Below are positions 8,160 through 16,345 of a stretch of DNA of 64,000 bases, piece after piece. Numbering within the stretch: the stretch's first letter is position 1; each line of letters starts with the position of its first letter. The notes below the pieces were generated by a model. The model did no database searches, was not told the origin of the DNA, and was given only the letters and a program-made list of their open reading frames with translations. The stretch is from assembly GCA_021789215.1 (NCBI GenBank), contig JAJYJS010000004.1, forward strand, positions 1 to 64,000. The letters run 5' to 3'. A program made the position numbers and the translations under genes. Source of the DNA: Nitrospirota bacterium (GTDB lineage: Bacteria; Nitrospirota; Thermodesulfovibrionia; Thermodesulfovibrionales; JdFR-88).

Positions 8160-8810
8160 ATGAAGCGCTTTATAGTGGGCATAAGCGGGGCCAGCGGGCC
8201 GGTGATAGGCATCAGGCTCGTCGAGGAACTCCTCAAGGCGGGGGCCGGCGTCCACCTGGTCATATCCTCTCAGGCCCTGGAGATAATCCAGTACGAGACA
8301 GGCCTGGCAATCAAAGGGGATTCGCAGGCCGAAACCCAAAGACTCGTCAGGGAGCATTTTTCAACAGGCAGCGAAAAAAGACTGTTCTATTATGACGAAA
8401 AGTGCATGGAGGCCCCAATCGCGAGCGGCTCTTTCAGGACTGATGGTATGTTCGTTGCGCCCTGCTCCATGAAAACCCTATCGGCCATAGCCAACGGCTA
8501 TGCCTCGAACCTCCTTGAAAGGGCCGCGGACGTCACCATAAAGGAGGGCGGAAAGCTGATATTGAGCCCGCGCGAGACGCCCTTCAGCCCCATTCACCTG
8601 GAGAACATGCTGAAGCTCGCCAGAATCGGCGTGACCATAGCGCCGCCCGTGGCCGCCTTTTATCACAAGCCGGAGGACCTTCAGGAAATGGTGGACTTTT
8701 TTGTGGGCAAACTGCTCGATTCCGCTGACATAAGGCACAGTATTTTCAGGAGATGGAAGGAACAGGCCTATGATCAAGGTCATATCAAAGGGCATCGGGA
8801 CCTGTTATAA
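8160..8810 (+). CDS. ubiX: UbiX-family flavin prenyltransferase
   Basis: Joins dimethylallyl phosphate to FMN to make the prenylated flavin cofactor of UbiD-type decarboxylases. The N-terminal FMN-binding loop GISGASGPVIGIRL and the conserved APCSMKTLSAIANG and RETPFSPIHLENM segments identify the family. Length of 216 is slightly above the usual 190-200. No ubiD is visible nearby. The gene lies divergent from the HtrA gene and seven bases before a small zinc-ribbon gene with which it is probably co-transcribed. The ATG lacks a Shine-Dalgarno sequence. Confidence 0.92.
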   Translation: MKRFIVGISGASGPVIGIRLVEELLKAGAGVHLVISSQALEIIQYETGLAIKGDSQAETQRLVREHFSTGSEKRLFYYDEKCMEAPIASGSFRTDGMFVAPCSMKTLSAIANGYASNLLERAADVTIKEGGKLILSPRETPFSPIHLENMLKLARIGVTIAPPVAAFYHKPEDLQEMVDFFVGKLLDSADIRHSIFRRWKEQAYDQGHIKGHRDLL

Positions 8811-8817
8811 ATAAATC

Positions 8818-9057
8818 ATGAAAGAAAGCTGCCCTGGAAACAGAGAGATAAGGAACCCGTTCCCGGAAGAGATAACCTGCTGCTTCTGCGGCAAGGCCAA
8901 TGAGATATGGTCCGACGAGCCCGAGACACAGTGCAAGGGCTGCAAGCGCACAATTTCCAGGGACATGAAGGCAAGCTGCATAATGTGGTGCCCGTCCGCG
9001 AAGGATTGCGTCGGAGCGGAAAAATACGAGCGTCTCTTAAAGGCCATGAAGGGCTAG
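8818..9057 (+). CDS. Small cysteine-rich zinc-ribbon protein
   Basis: This 79-residue protein has three CxxC-like pairs: CCFCGK (about 21), QCKGCK (about 39) and CIMWCPSAKDC (about 54-64). The layout (zinc ribbon followed by a segment with cysteines and AEKY) resembles the N-terminal ribbon found on some HD-domain proteins of sulfate reducers, but here it stands alone. Function unknown; metal binding is likely. It follows ubiX by seven bases. Its stop codon overlaps that of the convergent TPR lipoprotein gene in the sequence CTAG. Confidence 0.75.
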   Translation: MKESCPGNREIRNPFPEEITCCFCGKANEIWSDEPETQCKGCKRTISRDMKASCIMWCPSAKDCVGAEKYERLLKAMKG

Positions 9058-9563
9058 CGCGCCCAGCCCAGCCTCTCTATTTCAGCCTTTATCTTTCTCG
9101 AGTCCGGGTCGTCAGGGTGCCTTTTGAGCAATTCCTCGAAGACCTGTTTTGCCTCTTTTTTCCTCTTCAGGTCGTATTCAAGGACTACTCCAAGGTTTTT
9201 CATCGCATTTGCGTGGTTGGGATTTATCGTCAGCGCCGTCTTGTATTCCTCCACGGCCTTTTCGGGCTTTCCCGTATACCTGTAACAGGTGGCCCTGTCC
9301 GTCCTCACATCCACGTTAGCGGGGTCAAGCTCCAGGGCATGGCTGTATGCGTCTATTGCCTCCTCATTTTTTCCTGTATCCATATAGATGTTGCCGAGTT
9401 TTATCCAGGCACCGAGATTTTTGAGGTCTTTTGCAACAACGCTTTTCAGGACTGTCACTTCGTTTGCCAAAGCCGCGCCGCCATTGGACGGGATCTGGCC
9501 GCCTTCCTGGCACCCCATAAAAAAAAGAACCGAAATTAATGAAAATAGAAGCTTTTTTCTCAT
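9054..9563 (-). CDS. TPR-repeat lipoprotein
   Basis: A short basic N-terminus and hydrophobic helix end in FFMGC (about residue 18), a plausible but non-ideal lipobox. At least two tetratricopeptide repeats follow (LGNIYMDTGKNEEAIDAYSHALELDP near 65 and a further unit with YRYTGKPEKAVEEYKTALTINP), probably plus a third. TPR lipoproteins of this kind usually act as scaffolds at the periplasmic face of a membrane; the partner is not identifiable here. I chose ATG at 9563, with AAGGGA upstream, because it puts the signal helix directly after MRKK. Upstream in-frame ATGs at 9581 and 9605 would only add unstructured residues. Confidence 0.82.
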   Translation of the reverse strand: MRKKLLFSLISVLFFMGCQEGGQIPSNGGAALANEVTVLKSVVAKDLKNLGAWIKLGNIYMDTGKNEEAIDAYSHALELDPANVDVRTDRATCYRYTGKPEKAVEEYKTALTINPNHANAMKNLGVVLEYDLKRKKEAKQVFEELLKRHPDDPDSRKIKAEIERLGWAR

Positions 9564-9649
9564 TTCGAATCCCTTTTTCATGTTTAAAGTCCCATTCTGC
9601 ACCATCCGTTTAAACCTTTCAATCCCCGATATCTCTATTTTACAAACTA

Positions 9650-9681
9650 TTGACTATAAATAAAGTAATTGCTAATATAAT
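9650..9681 (+). promoter_or_regulatory. Promoter candidate for an intergenic small RNA
   Basis: TTGACT (9650-9655) is followed by TAATAT at 9673 (17-base spacer) and by an overlapping perfect TATAAT at 9676-9681 (20-base spacer). Transcription would begin near 9687, exactly at the base of the first stem of the predicted RNA. The region also contains AT-rich sequence that could serve the leftward TPR gene. Confidence 0.45.
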
Positions 9682-9686
9682 TAATA

Positions 9687-9755
9687 GCCTTAAAGAGGAG
9701 ATACCCTCCCCCTCGATAAGGCACACCCGGGGAACCCCGCATCCCCGGGTTTTTT
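9687..9755 (+). ncRNA. Candidate structured small RNA, about 70 nt
   Basis: No open reading frame fits. The RNA would fold into an outer stem GCCUUA (9687-9692) with UAAGGC (9717-9722) and an inner stem GAGG (9695-9698) with CCUC (9711-9714). The loop is rich in C (ACCCUCCC), complementary to purine-rich ribosome-binding sites. The RNA ends in a GC-rich hairpin with a run of U. Promoter, two stems and terminator are all in register. I do not recognise a known RNA family. Confidence 0.45.
9725..9755 (+). terminator. Rho-independent terminator
   Basis: CCCGGGG (9726-9732) pairs perfectly with CCCCGGG (9743-9749) across a ten-base loop, closed by an extra A-T pair and followed by six T. It faces rightward, where no protein gene precedes it, so it most simply ends the candidate small RNA. 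Confidence 0.75.
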
Positions 9756-9761
9756 ATTGTC

Positions 9762-9788
9762 AAAAAAAAGCGGAGCATCACACCCCGC
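9762..9788 (-). terminator. Rho-independent terminator of the ferredoxin gene
   Basis: On the minus strand GCGGGG (9783-9788) pairs with CUCCGC (9770-9775, one G-U pair) across a seven-base loop, followed by eight T (9762-9769). It lies 24 bases past the ferredoxin stop codon. Confidence 0.8.
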
Positions 9789-9811
9789 CTTTATGGCTTT
9801 TTCCAAATTTC

Positions 9812-10009
9812 CTACTCGCCCTCTTCGATGCTTATGGCCTCAACGGGGCAGTTTTCGGCCGCCGCTTCACAGCATCCGGCAAACTCGCAACCCTCCTCGT
9901 CAAGCACTTCCGCCTTTCCTATCTCCTCATTCAGGTGGAAAACGGCCGGGCAGACCTCCTGGCAGTTTCCACAACCTATGCACTTGTCAAAATCAATTTT
10001 AGGTTTCAT
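9812..10009 (-). CDS. Small single-cluster [4Fe-4S] ferredoxin
   Basis: This is a 65-residue electron carrier of the Thermotoga/Desulfovibrio type. The cluster ligands are CIGCGNC (Cys 10, 13 and 16) and the later Cys-Pro in ENCPVEAI. Two further motifs, VCP (about 20) and GCCEAA (about 46), mark the vestigial second cluster that often forms a disulfide. It is acidic overall. It is monocistronic with its own promoter and a clear terminator. Confidence 0.92.
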   Translation of the reverse strand: MKPKIDFDKCIGCGNCQEVCPAVFHLNEEIGKAEVLDEEGCEFAGCCEAAAENCPVEAISIEEGE

Positions 10010-10015
10010 ATTTTT

Positions 10016-10021
10016 ATTATA
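10016..10021 (-). promoter_or_regulatory. -10 element of the ferredoxin gene, six bases before the ATG
   Basis: A perfect TATAAT on the minus strand is separated from the ferredoxin ATG (10009) by the six bases AAAAAT. The -35 match is poor (TTTAAT, 17-base spacer). There is no Shine-Dalgarno sequence, so the mRNA is predicted to be leaderless. Confidence 0.45.
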
Positions 10022-10039
10022 AATAGTCCCGCATTTTTA

Positions 10040-10080
10040 TTAAATGGATAGCGAGCGCATTCCCCATGGGCAAAAATTGC
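10040..10080 (+). repeat. Dispersed intergenic repeat, copy 1
   Basis: Begins with TTAAATGGATAGCGAGCG, an 18-base block identical in a second copy 26 kb away on the other strand (35915-35956). It continues with ATTC, five mostly different bases, GGGCAAAAA and TTGC. It fills the gap between the ferredoxin promoter and the end of the MFS gene. Confidence 0.6.
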
Positions 10081-10084
10081 TTTT

Positions 10085-11347
10085 TTACTCCCCTGCGGCC
10101 GTGGAGTCTCTTTCAATGAACGCCGTGCAGTAAAAGGAGAAAAAGGCCGCAAGCACCATGGCCAGGGGCGTTATGAGCAGGGCCGGGCGGAGCCCCCACC
10201 TGTCTGAAAGCCATCCCAGCACTGCAGGCGAAATCGCGTCGCCCAGCGCATGAATGAAAAATATGTTTACCGCAAAGGCCATGGCCCGCACGGCTGGCCC
10301 AGTCACGTTGACAATCACCGTGTTAAGCGGCCCGGTGTTCAGGAACAGGAAAAACTCCGCTATGAACATCGCCGCCATCGTCCCCGGCAAAGACGGCGTA
10401 ATAAGCGCGAATGCCGCCACGGGCGCTCCTATCAGAAAACCCCATCCTGAGACTATCAGGTATCCTTTTCTGCTTTTTTTCTGGAGCCGGTCGCCAATCG
10501 CCCCTCCCGAAAGCGTCCCGAGGATGCCAGCCAGGACCGTTATGAGTCCGAAAAGGGTATTCCCCTCCGCAACGGAAAGGCCGTGCACCCTGTAAAGAAA
10601 GCTCGGCACCCATTGGGCCAGCCCGCCAAGCGCAAAGGTCATCGCGGCCATGGCGAGGGTATTGGTGACGAAAGACCGGTTCCTGAACAGACTCAGATAG
10701 CCTTTTTCCCTTTTTGCGGGCGTCCGTCTTTCCGTGCCCCCCCTGGGCGGCTCGGAAAGGAAATTGAGCGGAATGGCAAGCAGAAGACCGGGGACCCCGA
10801 CTATCAGGAAAGCGGAGTGCCATCCAAAATTCTGCCCCAGGACACCCCCAAGCAGATAGCCCAGGGCGCTCCCAACCGGTATCGCAAGATAGAAATATGA
10901 AAGTATCCTGCCGCGCCGCTCCTTCGGAAAGCAGTCCGAAAGGAGGCTTGGCGAAACAGTCCCAAAACTGGCCTCGCCAATCCCCACCAGCGAACGCACC
11001 GCCACGAGCCATCCGTATCCCCCCGCGAACCCTGCCCCCATTGTGGCTATGCTCCAGAGCACAAGCCCCCTTGAGGCCAGTTTTACCCGCGTGAGCCTGT
11101 CGCCAAGCCACCCAAAAACCGGGGCCGTAACCATGTAGCAGAGCATGAACGCGCTGCCCAGAAGCCCCAAGGCCGTGTCGGAAAGCTTCAGGTCCGCCTT
11201 TACCAGGGGAAAAACCGCATAAAGCACCTGCCGGTCTATATAATTGAGCAGGTTCACCATTAACAGCAAAGTCAGCGCGTACCGGCCGTAACTGTATGCC
11301 GCGCCCTGCCCTTCACCGGGACCCGTTTTGGCAAGTGAGTGATTCAT
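10085..11347 (-). CDS. MFS transporter, spinster-like family
   Basis: This is a 420-residue integral membrane protein with about twelve hydrophobic helices. Helix 1 contains NLLNYIDRQVLYAVFP, and the loop 2-3 signature GWLGDRLTRVKL matches the MFS motif A. The N-terminal YIDR motif is typical of the spinster/hexuronate-type branch. The substrate cannot be deduced, and no neighbouring gene suggests one. It is transcribed divergently from the secreted His/Arg-rich protein gene. The ATG has no strong ribosome-binding site. Confidence 0.88.
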   Translation of the reverse strand: MNHSLAKTGPGEGQGAAYSYGRYALTLLLMVNLLNYIDRQVLYAVFPLVKADLKLSDTALGLLGSAFMLCYMVTAPVFGWLGDRLTRVKLASRGLVLWSIATMGAGFAGGYGWLVAVRSLVGIGEASFGTVSPSLLSDCFPKERRGRILSYFYLAIPVGSALGYLLGGVLGQNFGWHSAFLIVGVPGLLLAIPLNFLSEPPRGGTERRTPAKREKGYLSLFRNRSFVTNTLAMAAMTFALGGLAQWVPSFLYRVHGLSVAEGNTLFGLITVLAGILGTLSGGAIGDRLQKKSRKGYLIVSGWGFLIGAPVAAFALITPSLPGTMAAMFIAEFFLFLNTGPLNTVIVNVTGPAVRAMAFAVNIFFIHALGDAISPAVLGWLSDRWGLRPALLITPLAMVLAAFFSFYCTAFIERDSTAAGE

Positions 11348-11449
11348 AACAGAAATATTTGTCCCCCCTCTGGCCAGTTGCCTAATTTAACGGATTTAGC
11401 TTATGTTTATACAGGATTCAATACTAGCAGATGCAGGAGGTCTATGGAC

Positions 11450-12097
11450 ATGAAAAAAACGGCTCTCCTTTTGGCCGCCCTCGTGGTTTCGGTGGCGGCA
11501 TCCGGGAAGACCGCTTCGGCAACGGATATCGGCATCTCTCTCCACAATGGAAATATAACCGGTTTCTATTATTCGGTGGGGAATTATTACAGGGTACCCG
11601 ATCGTGAAGTGGTGGTCGTAAGGAGGGGGATTCCCGATGACGAGCTTCCGGTGGTCTTTTTTCTGGCAAGAAGGGCGCACGTTGCGCCGGAAGTAATCAT
11701 AAGACTAAGACAGGACGGCTATAGCTGGTGGGACATCACCCGGCGCTACAGGATAGACCCGCGGGTCTACTACGTCCCGGTCCGGATGGAGAGGATCGGC
11801 CCTCCTTACGGCAGGGCTTACGGGTACTTCAGGCATCGGCACTGGGACAGGCGCTGGAGGCTCGATGACAGGGAGATTGTGGACCTGGTCAATCTGAGGT
11901 TCGCATCGGATTATTACCACATACCTCCGGAGAGGATAATCGAGAGGCGGTGCCGGGGAGAAAGGTTTGCGGCCATTCACCACGATTATGACAGAGACCG
12001 CGGTGACAGATGGGGACATGGACGCGGAGACGGCGAAGACCACGGCCATGGCCGTGATTATGGCCGCGGGCACGGCAGATGGAGGGGCGACGATTAA
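11450..12097 (+). CDS. Secreted protein with a His/Arg/Gly/Asp-rich C-terminus, unknown function
   Basis: This is a 215-residue protein with a clear signal peptide (MKKTALLLAALVVSVAASGKTASA). The central part has two similar segments, one near FFLARRAHVAPEVIIRLRQDGYSW and one near DLVNLRFASDYYHIPPERIIE, each with a hydrophobic helix followed by a proline and a basic stretch, perhaps a duplicated small domain. The last 40 residues are almost entirely His, Arg, Gly and Asp, which suggests metal or polyanion binding. The start at 11450 follows GGAGG by nine bases; an ATG six bases earlier is too close to the ribosome-binding site. It abuts the Nudix gene. Confidence 0.8.
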   Translation: MKKTALLLAALVVSVAASGKTASATDIGISLHNGNITGFYYSVGNYYRVPDREVVVVRRGIPDDELPVVFFLARRAHVAPEVIIRLRQDGYSWWDITRRYRIDPRVYYVPVRMERIGPPYGRAYGYFRHRHWDRRWRLDDREIVDLVNLRFASDYYHIPPERIIERRCRGERFAAIHHDYDRDRGDRWGHGRGDGEDHGHGRDYGRGHGRWRGDD

Positions 12098-12610
12098 GTG
12101 GCTGAGGAGCTGCTTGAGATAGTGAATGAACGGGGCGATGTGCTTGGCATCGCCCTACGCTCGGAGATACACGGGAACCCGTCATTAATACACCGGGTGG
12201 TCCATGTGCTGGTCTTTAATTCAAAGGGCGAGCTGCTCCTGCAAAAGCGCTCGATGGACAAGGACGTCGCAGCCGGAAAATGGGACACTTCAGTCGGCGG
12301 CCATGTGGACCCCGGCGAAGCGCCGGAGCTTGCCGCCCGGAGGGAAATGCTTGAGGAACTGGGCGTCGAGGCAGACATCAGGTTCCTCTATTCCTATATC
12401 CATTCAAACCCGTACGAGACGGAACTGGTCAACACATATCACGCACTGTGCAGTGATGGGTTCAGGTTCAATGCCGAAGAGATAGACGAGCTGCGGTTCT
12501 GGAGCATAGGGGATATAAAAACCGCGCTGGGCAACGGGATGTTGAGCGATAACTTCGAGCATGAGATAAAGACCTATTTACTGGAATCCGGCGGAAAAAC
12601 GGTTTATTAG
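12098..12610 (+). CDS. Nudix hydrolase (Idi/YfcD-like)
   Basis: Hydrolyses nucleoside diphosphate-linked substrates in the cytoplasm; the substrate is unknown. The Nudix box GHVDPGEAPELAARREMLEELG (about residues 68-89 in outline, with the REMLEEL core) is intact. The N-terminal VNERGDVLGIALRSEIH and HVLVFNSKGELLLQKR segments match the isopentenyl-diphosphate isomerase/YfcD-like subgroup. The GTG start is the base after the stop codon of the secreted protein gene, so it is translationally coupled. Length of 170 is normal. Confidence 0.9.
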   Translation: MAEELLEIVNERGDVLGIALRSEIHGNPSLIHRVVHVLVFNSKGELLLQKRSMDKDVAAGKWDTSVGGHVDPGEAPELAARREMLEELGVEADIRFLYSYIHSNPYETELVNTYHALCSDGFRFNAEEIDELRFWSIGDIKTALGNGMLSDNFEHEIKTYLLESGGKTVY

Positions 12611-12618
12611 GCTCAGGG

Positions 12619-12636
12619 CGGCAGGTTTGTTTGCCG
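12619..12636. terminator. Hairpin between convergent genes, possible terminator
   Basis: CGGCA (12619-12623) pairs with TGCCG (12632-12636) in the 32-base gap between the Nudix gene and the convergent sugar-transferase gene. There is no T run on either side, so it is at best a weak bidirectional terminator. Confidence 0.3.
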
Positions 12637-12642
12637 TGGGCC

Positions 12643-14007
12643 TTATCTCGCTCCGTTCGTAAAGAGCACAACCCTTACAGTCCTGAGCAATATCAGCAGG
12701 TCCAGAAACGGCGACAGGTTCTTGATGTAGAAAAGGTCGTACTGGAGTTTTTCCAGCGCGTCTTCATTGGATGCGCCGTACCTGTAATTGACCTGGGCCC
12801 AGCCGGTAATGCCCGGCTTTATCGAGTGCCTGAGTGAGTAATAAGGTATCTCCTCATTGAGGATATCCACGAATTCGGGACGCTCCGGCCTTGGCCCGAT
12901 GAAGCTCATGTCCCCTTTCAACACGTTCCACATCTGCGGTATCTCGTCGGCCCGTATTTTTCTTATGACCCTGCCCGCTCGCGTCACCCTGGGGTCGTCC
13001 TTTTTTGCCCAGACTGCCCCGTTGGCCTCTGCGTCCGTCCTCATGGACCTGAATTTGTAAAGTTCGTAGACCTTCCCGTTGAGCCCCACCCTTTTCTGCC
13101 TGAAGAGGACCGGCCCCTTCGAGTCGAGCTTTACGGCAATGGCCACAACAAGCGCCACCGGCAATGAGAGGACAAGCCCCGACAGGGCCAGCACGAAATC
13201 CATGAGTCTCTTTATTTTGGTCGTGTAGGCCTTTTTCCTTACGCCGTGAAAGGTGGTCAGGGCTATCCAGTTTTCAGTAAGATACCGAACGGGGATCCTG
13301 CCCGTAAGCTCCTCGTAAATGGAGGGCATGTCGTAAATCTCCATCCCGCTCATCTTGCTCTCTATTACGGCCTTCAGCAGTTCAGGGTCCCTGTTCCGCT
13401 TTATCGCCATAACCGCCGCGCCTATCCCGTTGCGGCGCGCAAGCCCGGCAAGGACGGAACTGGCCCCGATTACGGAATGCGCGCCTATCTTTCTGTTCAG
13501 CATGCCCGGGTTGTCGTCTATGAACCCCTCGATCCTGAACCCGTTCCGGTTTTCGGAGAGGACCTGATACACGGCACGCCCGGCGTTGCCGGCCCCGATT
13601 ATGACGATGCCCTTCCGGTTTTTGTCCGGGCCGAACACAGCCTCGAAAAGCAGTCTCCACCCGTACGCAAAGACGGACACCAGAAGGGCATTCATCAGAA
13701 AGACCCCCCTTCCGGTCTTCCAGTCCGGGAAGATGTAAAAGAAAATGGCTATTACGGAAGCGGCCCCAAGCAGCCCCAGGATGTACCTGCTCAGGTAATG
13801 GGCGCTCCTGAAGCTCCCATGAAGGCCGTAAAGCTCGAAGATATAGAAATTCGCAAGGTAGCACAGCACGAACGCGGTAATCGCCCCGGTGTACGCGCTA
13901 AAGACATTCTGGAACGTAAACATCCTGGCCATAAAGGACAGACAGGTGCACAGGATAATTACTATAAGGTCGCCAGCGAGGAGTGCGAGTTTCCGTTTTA
14001 TATGCAT
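12643..14007 (-). CDS. Undecaprenyl-phosphate sugar-1-phosphate transferase (WbaP/EpsL-like)
   Basis: Starts glycan repeat-unit synthesis by transferring a sugar-1-phosphate from a nucleotide sugar to undecaprenyl phosphate. Four to five N-terminal transmembrane helices precede a Rossmann-like CoA-binding-3 domain (about 125-240, VIIGAGNAGRAVYQVL). A fifth helix and the catalytic PF02397 domain follow (about 262-454, KRLMDFVLALSGLVLSLP then DEIPQMWNVLKGDMSF and GPRPERPEF). Length of 454 is typical. It is the last gene of the long leftward glycan operon, 50 bases after the epimerase gene. Confidence 0.93.
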   Translation of the reverse strand: MHIKRKLALLAGDLIVIILCTCLSFMARMFTFQNVFSAYTGAITAFVLCYLANFYIFELYGLHGSFRSAHYLSRYILGLLGAASVIAIFFYIFPDWKTGRGVFLMNALLVSVFAYGWRLLFEAVFGPDKNRKGIVIIGAGNAGRAVYQVLSENRNGFRIEGFIDDNPGMLNRKIGAHSVIGASSVLAGLARRNGIGAAVMAIKRNRDPELLKAVIESKMSGMEIYDMPSIYEELTGRIPVRYLTENWIALTTFHGVRKKAYTTKIKRLMDFVLALSGLVLSLPVALVVAIAVKLDSKGPVLFRQKRVGLNGKVYELYKFRSMRTDAEANGAVWAKKDDPRVTRAGRVIRKIRADEIPQMWNVLKGDMSFIGPRPERPEFVDILNEEIPYYSLRHSIKPGITGWAQVNYRYGASNEDALEKLQYDLFYIKNLSPFLDLLILLRTVRVVLFTNGAR

Positions 14008-14057
14008 TTCGGACTTGCCGTTTCACCCGCCGGGAACGTATTAGCCCTGCCAGGAAA

Positions 14058-15095
14058 TTACTTGTCCCTCACAGCGGATGAAAGCCCGGGGCCGAATGAG
14101 GCGGCCTGCTCTATCTGCGCCCGGTTTTCCCTGAACCAGTCTATTGCGTTCATCAGGCCTTCCCTGAACTCCACCCTGGGCTCGTATCCGATTAGGCTTT
14201 TCGCCTTCTCAACAGAGGCCAGAAGCCTGCTCTTGGTGTCCCATTTCCTCCTGTTTACGAATTTTATCCCCGCATTGTTGCCCACAGCCCCGTTTATCAT
14301 GGTTGCAAGGTCGATTATCCTGGTCTCCTTTCCAGATGCCAGATTGAACTCCTGCCCTATCGCGTTTTCGTTATGCCCGGCCCTCAAGAGCCCGTTCACC
14401 AGGTCGCCCACGTAGGTAAAGTCCCTCGTCTCTTCCCCTGTGCCGGTAATCGGCAGCGGCTCTCCCTTCATCGCCCAGTAGATGAAGTTGGGTATCACGT
14501 TCCTGTACTGTCCGGGGACTTCTCCGGGGCCGTAGGAGTTGAAGAACCTGGCCTTCACCACGTTCAGCCCATAATGGTTATGGAAGAAATTGCAGTAAAG
14601 CTCCCCCAGCATCTTCGTTATCTGGTAGGGCGTGCTCAGGTTCATCGACATGAAATCTTCCCGGAGCGGCAGCGGCGCCGCACTGCCGTAAATGGAACAG
14701 CCGGAAGAGGCGTAGACCACCCTTTTCACACCGTTAAAAAGGCTGTATTCAAGGATTTTGAGCGTCCCGAGCCCGTTTACGGAGATGTCCTTCTCCGGGT
14801 AATCGACGGAGTTCTGGTTGGCAAAAAAGGCGGCCAGATGGAAGACGATTTCAGGCTTTTCAAAAAAGACACGCTTCAGGCTTACATCGTCCGTTACACA
14901 CCCCTTAACGAACATTATGTTCCTTTTTCGGGGGATGTTCCATGTATAGCCTGACGACAGGTCGTCCAGAATTATCACCAATGCCGCTCCCGCTTCGGCC
15001 AATGCGGAACATAGATTGGTCCCTATCGCGCCCGCTCCGCCTGTAACAAGCACCGTTTTACCTTCATAATAAGCAGATGAAAAACTCTCAGTCAT
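14058..15095 (-). CDS. NAD-dependent nucleotide-sugar epimerase/dehydratase
   Basis: An extended short-chain dehydrogenase (GalE/UXS-like) that would supply a nucleotide sugar for the locus. The Rossmann motif GGAGAIG (about 17) and the catalytic YQITK (about 150) are intact, with the usual NAPYGPGE-like RFFNSYGPGE segment near 180. Substrate not predictable. ATG at 15095 overlaps the stop codon of the upstream glycosyltransferase by one base (TGATG), indicating coupling; a TTG one codon earlier is less likely. Confidence 0.9.
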   Translation of the reverse strand: MTESFSSAYYEGKTVLVTGGAGAIGTNLCSALAEAGAALVIILDDLSSGYTWNIPRKRNIMFVKGCVTDDVSLKRVFFEKPEIVFHLAAFFANQNSVDYPEKDISVNGLGTLKILEYSLFNGVKRVVYASSGCSIYGSAAPLPLREDFMSMNLSTPYQITKMLGELYCNFFHNHYGLNVVKARFFNSYGPGEVPGQYRNVIPNFIYWAMKGEPLPITGTGEETRDFTYVGDLVNGLLRAGHNENAIGQEFNLASGKETRIIDLATMINGAVGNNAGIKFVNRRKWDTKSRLLASVEKAKSLIGYEPRVEFREGLMNAIDWFRENRAQIEQAASFGPGLSSAVRDK

Positions 15096-16345
15096 CAACC
15101 CGGTCCTCCTGTGGTGTTTAATGAATTTGAAAATGAATTAAGTAGCGATTCCACTTCCCTGACGGCCTTTTTCAATGAGAGGTTTTTAACAATGTATTCA
15201 CGGCCGTTTTGGCCGAATTTTTCGCAAACCCGCCTGTTTCCGGCAAGCCAGGCCACTTTCTCCGCAAGCGCTTTGGGGTCTTCAGGGGCAACGCAAATCC
15301 CGCAATCAGCGTCCCTTATGAGCCTGTGGCTGTCGCCCTCAAGCGGCAGGCTCGCAAGCACCGGCCTCCCGGCGGCCATGATGCCAAGTATCTTGGAGGG
15401 GACTACGGGAGTTTTCACCTTCGCGTTAAGCGTGACAAGCCCTAAATCGGAAGAGGCCAGGACGTATGGATAGACGCATTTGGGCTGCATCCCCAGAAAG
15501 CCCACATTGCCCAAACCATACCGCCCCGCCTTCTCCATCATCCCTTCCTTCTCTATCCCGTCGCCCACTATGAAGAAAAATATCCCCTCCTCCCGCCTGA
15601 GCAGCCTTGCGGCCTCGATGATTACCGGCGCGCCCTGGGACATGCCAAGCGTTCCCGCATAGCCCACGACAAACCTGCCGTTCAGCCCGTGCCTTGCTGA
15701 AAATCCGTTTTCTCTCGGCAAGGGCCTTATCTCGTCCGTATCTATCCAGTTGGAGACAGTTTTTATCTTTTCTCTGCTTATCCCCTTTTTTTCTGCAATG
15801 AAATCCCTGTTTCCTTCGGAGTGCACCGTGATGAACGTGGCCTTCCTGTAGCAGAAGACCTCTATCGCTTCGAGGACGCGAATGAGCACCCTGTTTTTCA
15901 GGATGCCCTGGTCTATGTAGCACTGCGGATGCAAATCCTGCACGCCCATCACGAAAGGCGCCCTCTTGAGCTTTTTCAGAAACCATCCCGCAAGCCCTAT
16001 GAATACCGGAGGCGAATATGCGAATATGGCATCCGGCCTGCCCGACAGGAGCCCTCCCGTAAACGCCGTTACCGGCGCGGTGAGGTGGCCCAGTGCAAGC
16101 CTTGCCTTTCTCGGGCCGGGGGCTGGCACCGCCACCCTCAGCACTTTGAACCCGTGCATCTCCTCACGCATGAAAAACCTGCCCCTGTATTTTCCGGGAA
16201 CACTTTCAAGGTTGTACCACGGGAAGCCCGTTATAACGGTGATTTCATGCCCTTCCGCGGCCAGGCCCCCTGCAAGCTCGTAAAACAGGTTGGCCGCCGT
16301 TCCTATCTCCGGGGGAAAATACCTGGCCAGCAGCAGGATTTTCAA
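15095..16345 (-). CDS. GT4-type glycosyltransferase (WbuB-like)
   Basis: A 416-residue GT-B fold retaining transferase. The N-terminal domain starts MKILLLARYFPPEIGTAAN, and the C-terminal nucleotide-binding domain contains VGYAGTLGMSQGAPVIIEAA and GSKI-like VPSKILGIMAAGRPVLAS. The mid-protein VHSEGNRDFI segment is shared with the gene at 34595-35839, a clear paralogue. The TTG start directly follows the stop codon of the upstream oxidoreductase, with GGGGA nine bases before. Donor and acceptor sugars unknown. Confidence 0.9.
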   Translation of the reverse strand: MKILLLARYFPPEIGTAANLFYELAGGLAAEGHEITVITGFPWYNLESVPGKYRGRFFMREEMHGFKVLRVAVPAPGPRKARLALGHLTAPVTAFTGGLLSGRPDAIFAYSPPVFIGLAGWFLKKLKRAPFVMGVQDLHPQCYIDQGILKNRVLIRVLEAIEVFCYRKATFITVHSEGNRDFIAEKKGISREKIKTVSNWIDTDEIRPLPRENGFSARHGLNGRFVVGYAGTLGMSQGAPVIIEAARLLRREEGIFFFIVGDGIEKEGMMEKAGRYGLGNVGFLGMQPKCVYPYVLASSDLGLVTLNAKVKTPVVPSKILGIMAAGRPVLASLPLEGDSHRLIRDADCGICVAPEDPKALAEKVAWLAGNRRVCEKFGQNGREYIVKNLSLKKAVREVESLLNSFSNSLNTTGGPG

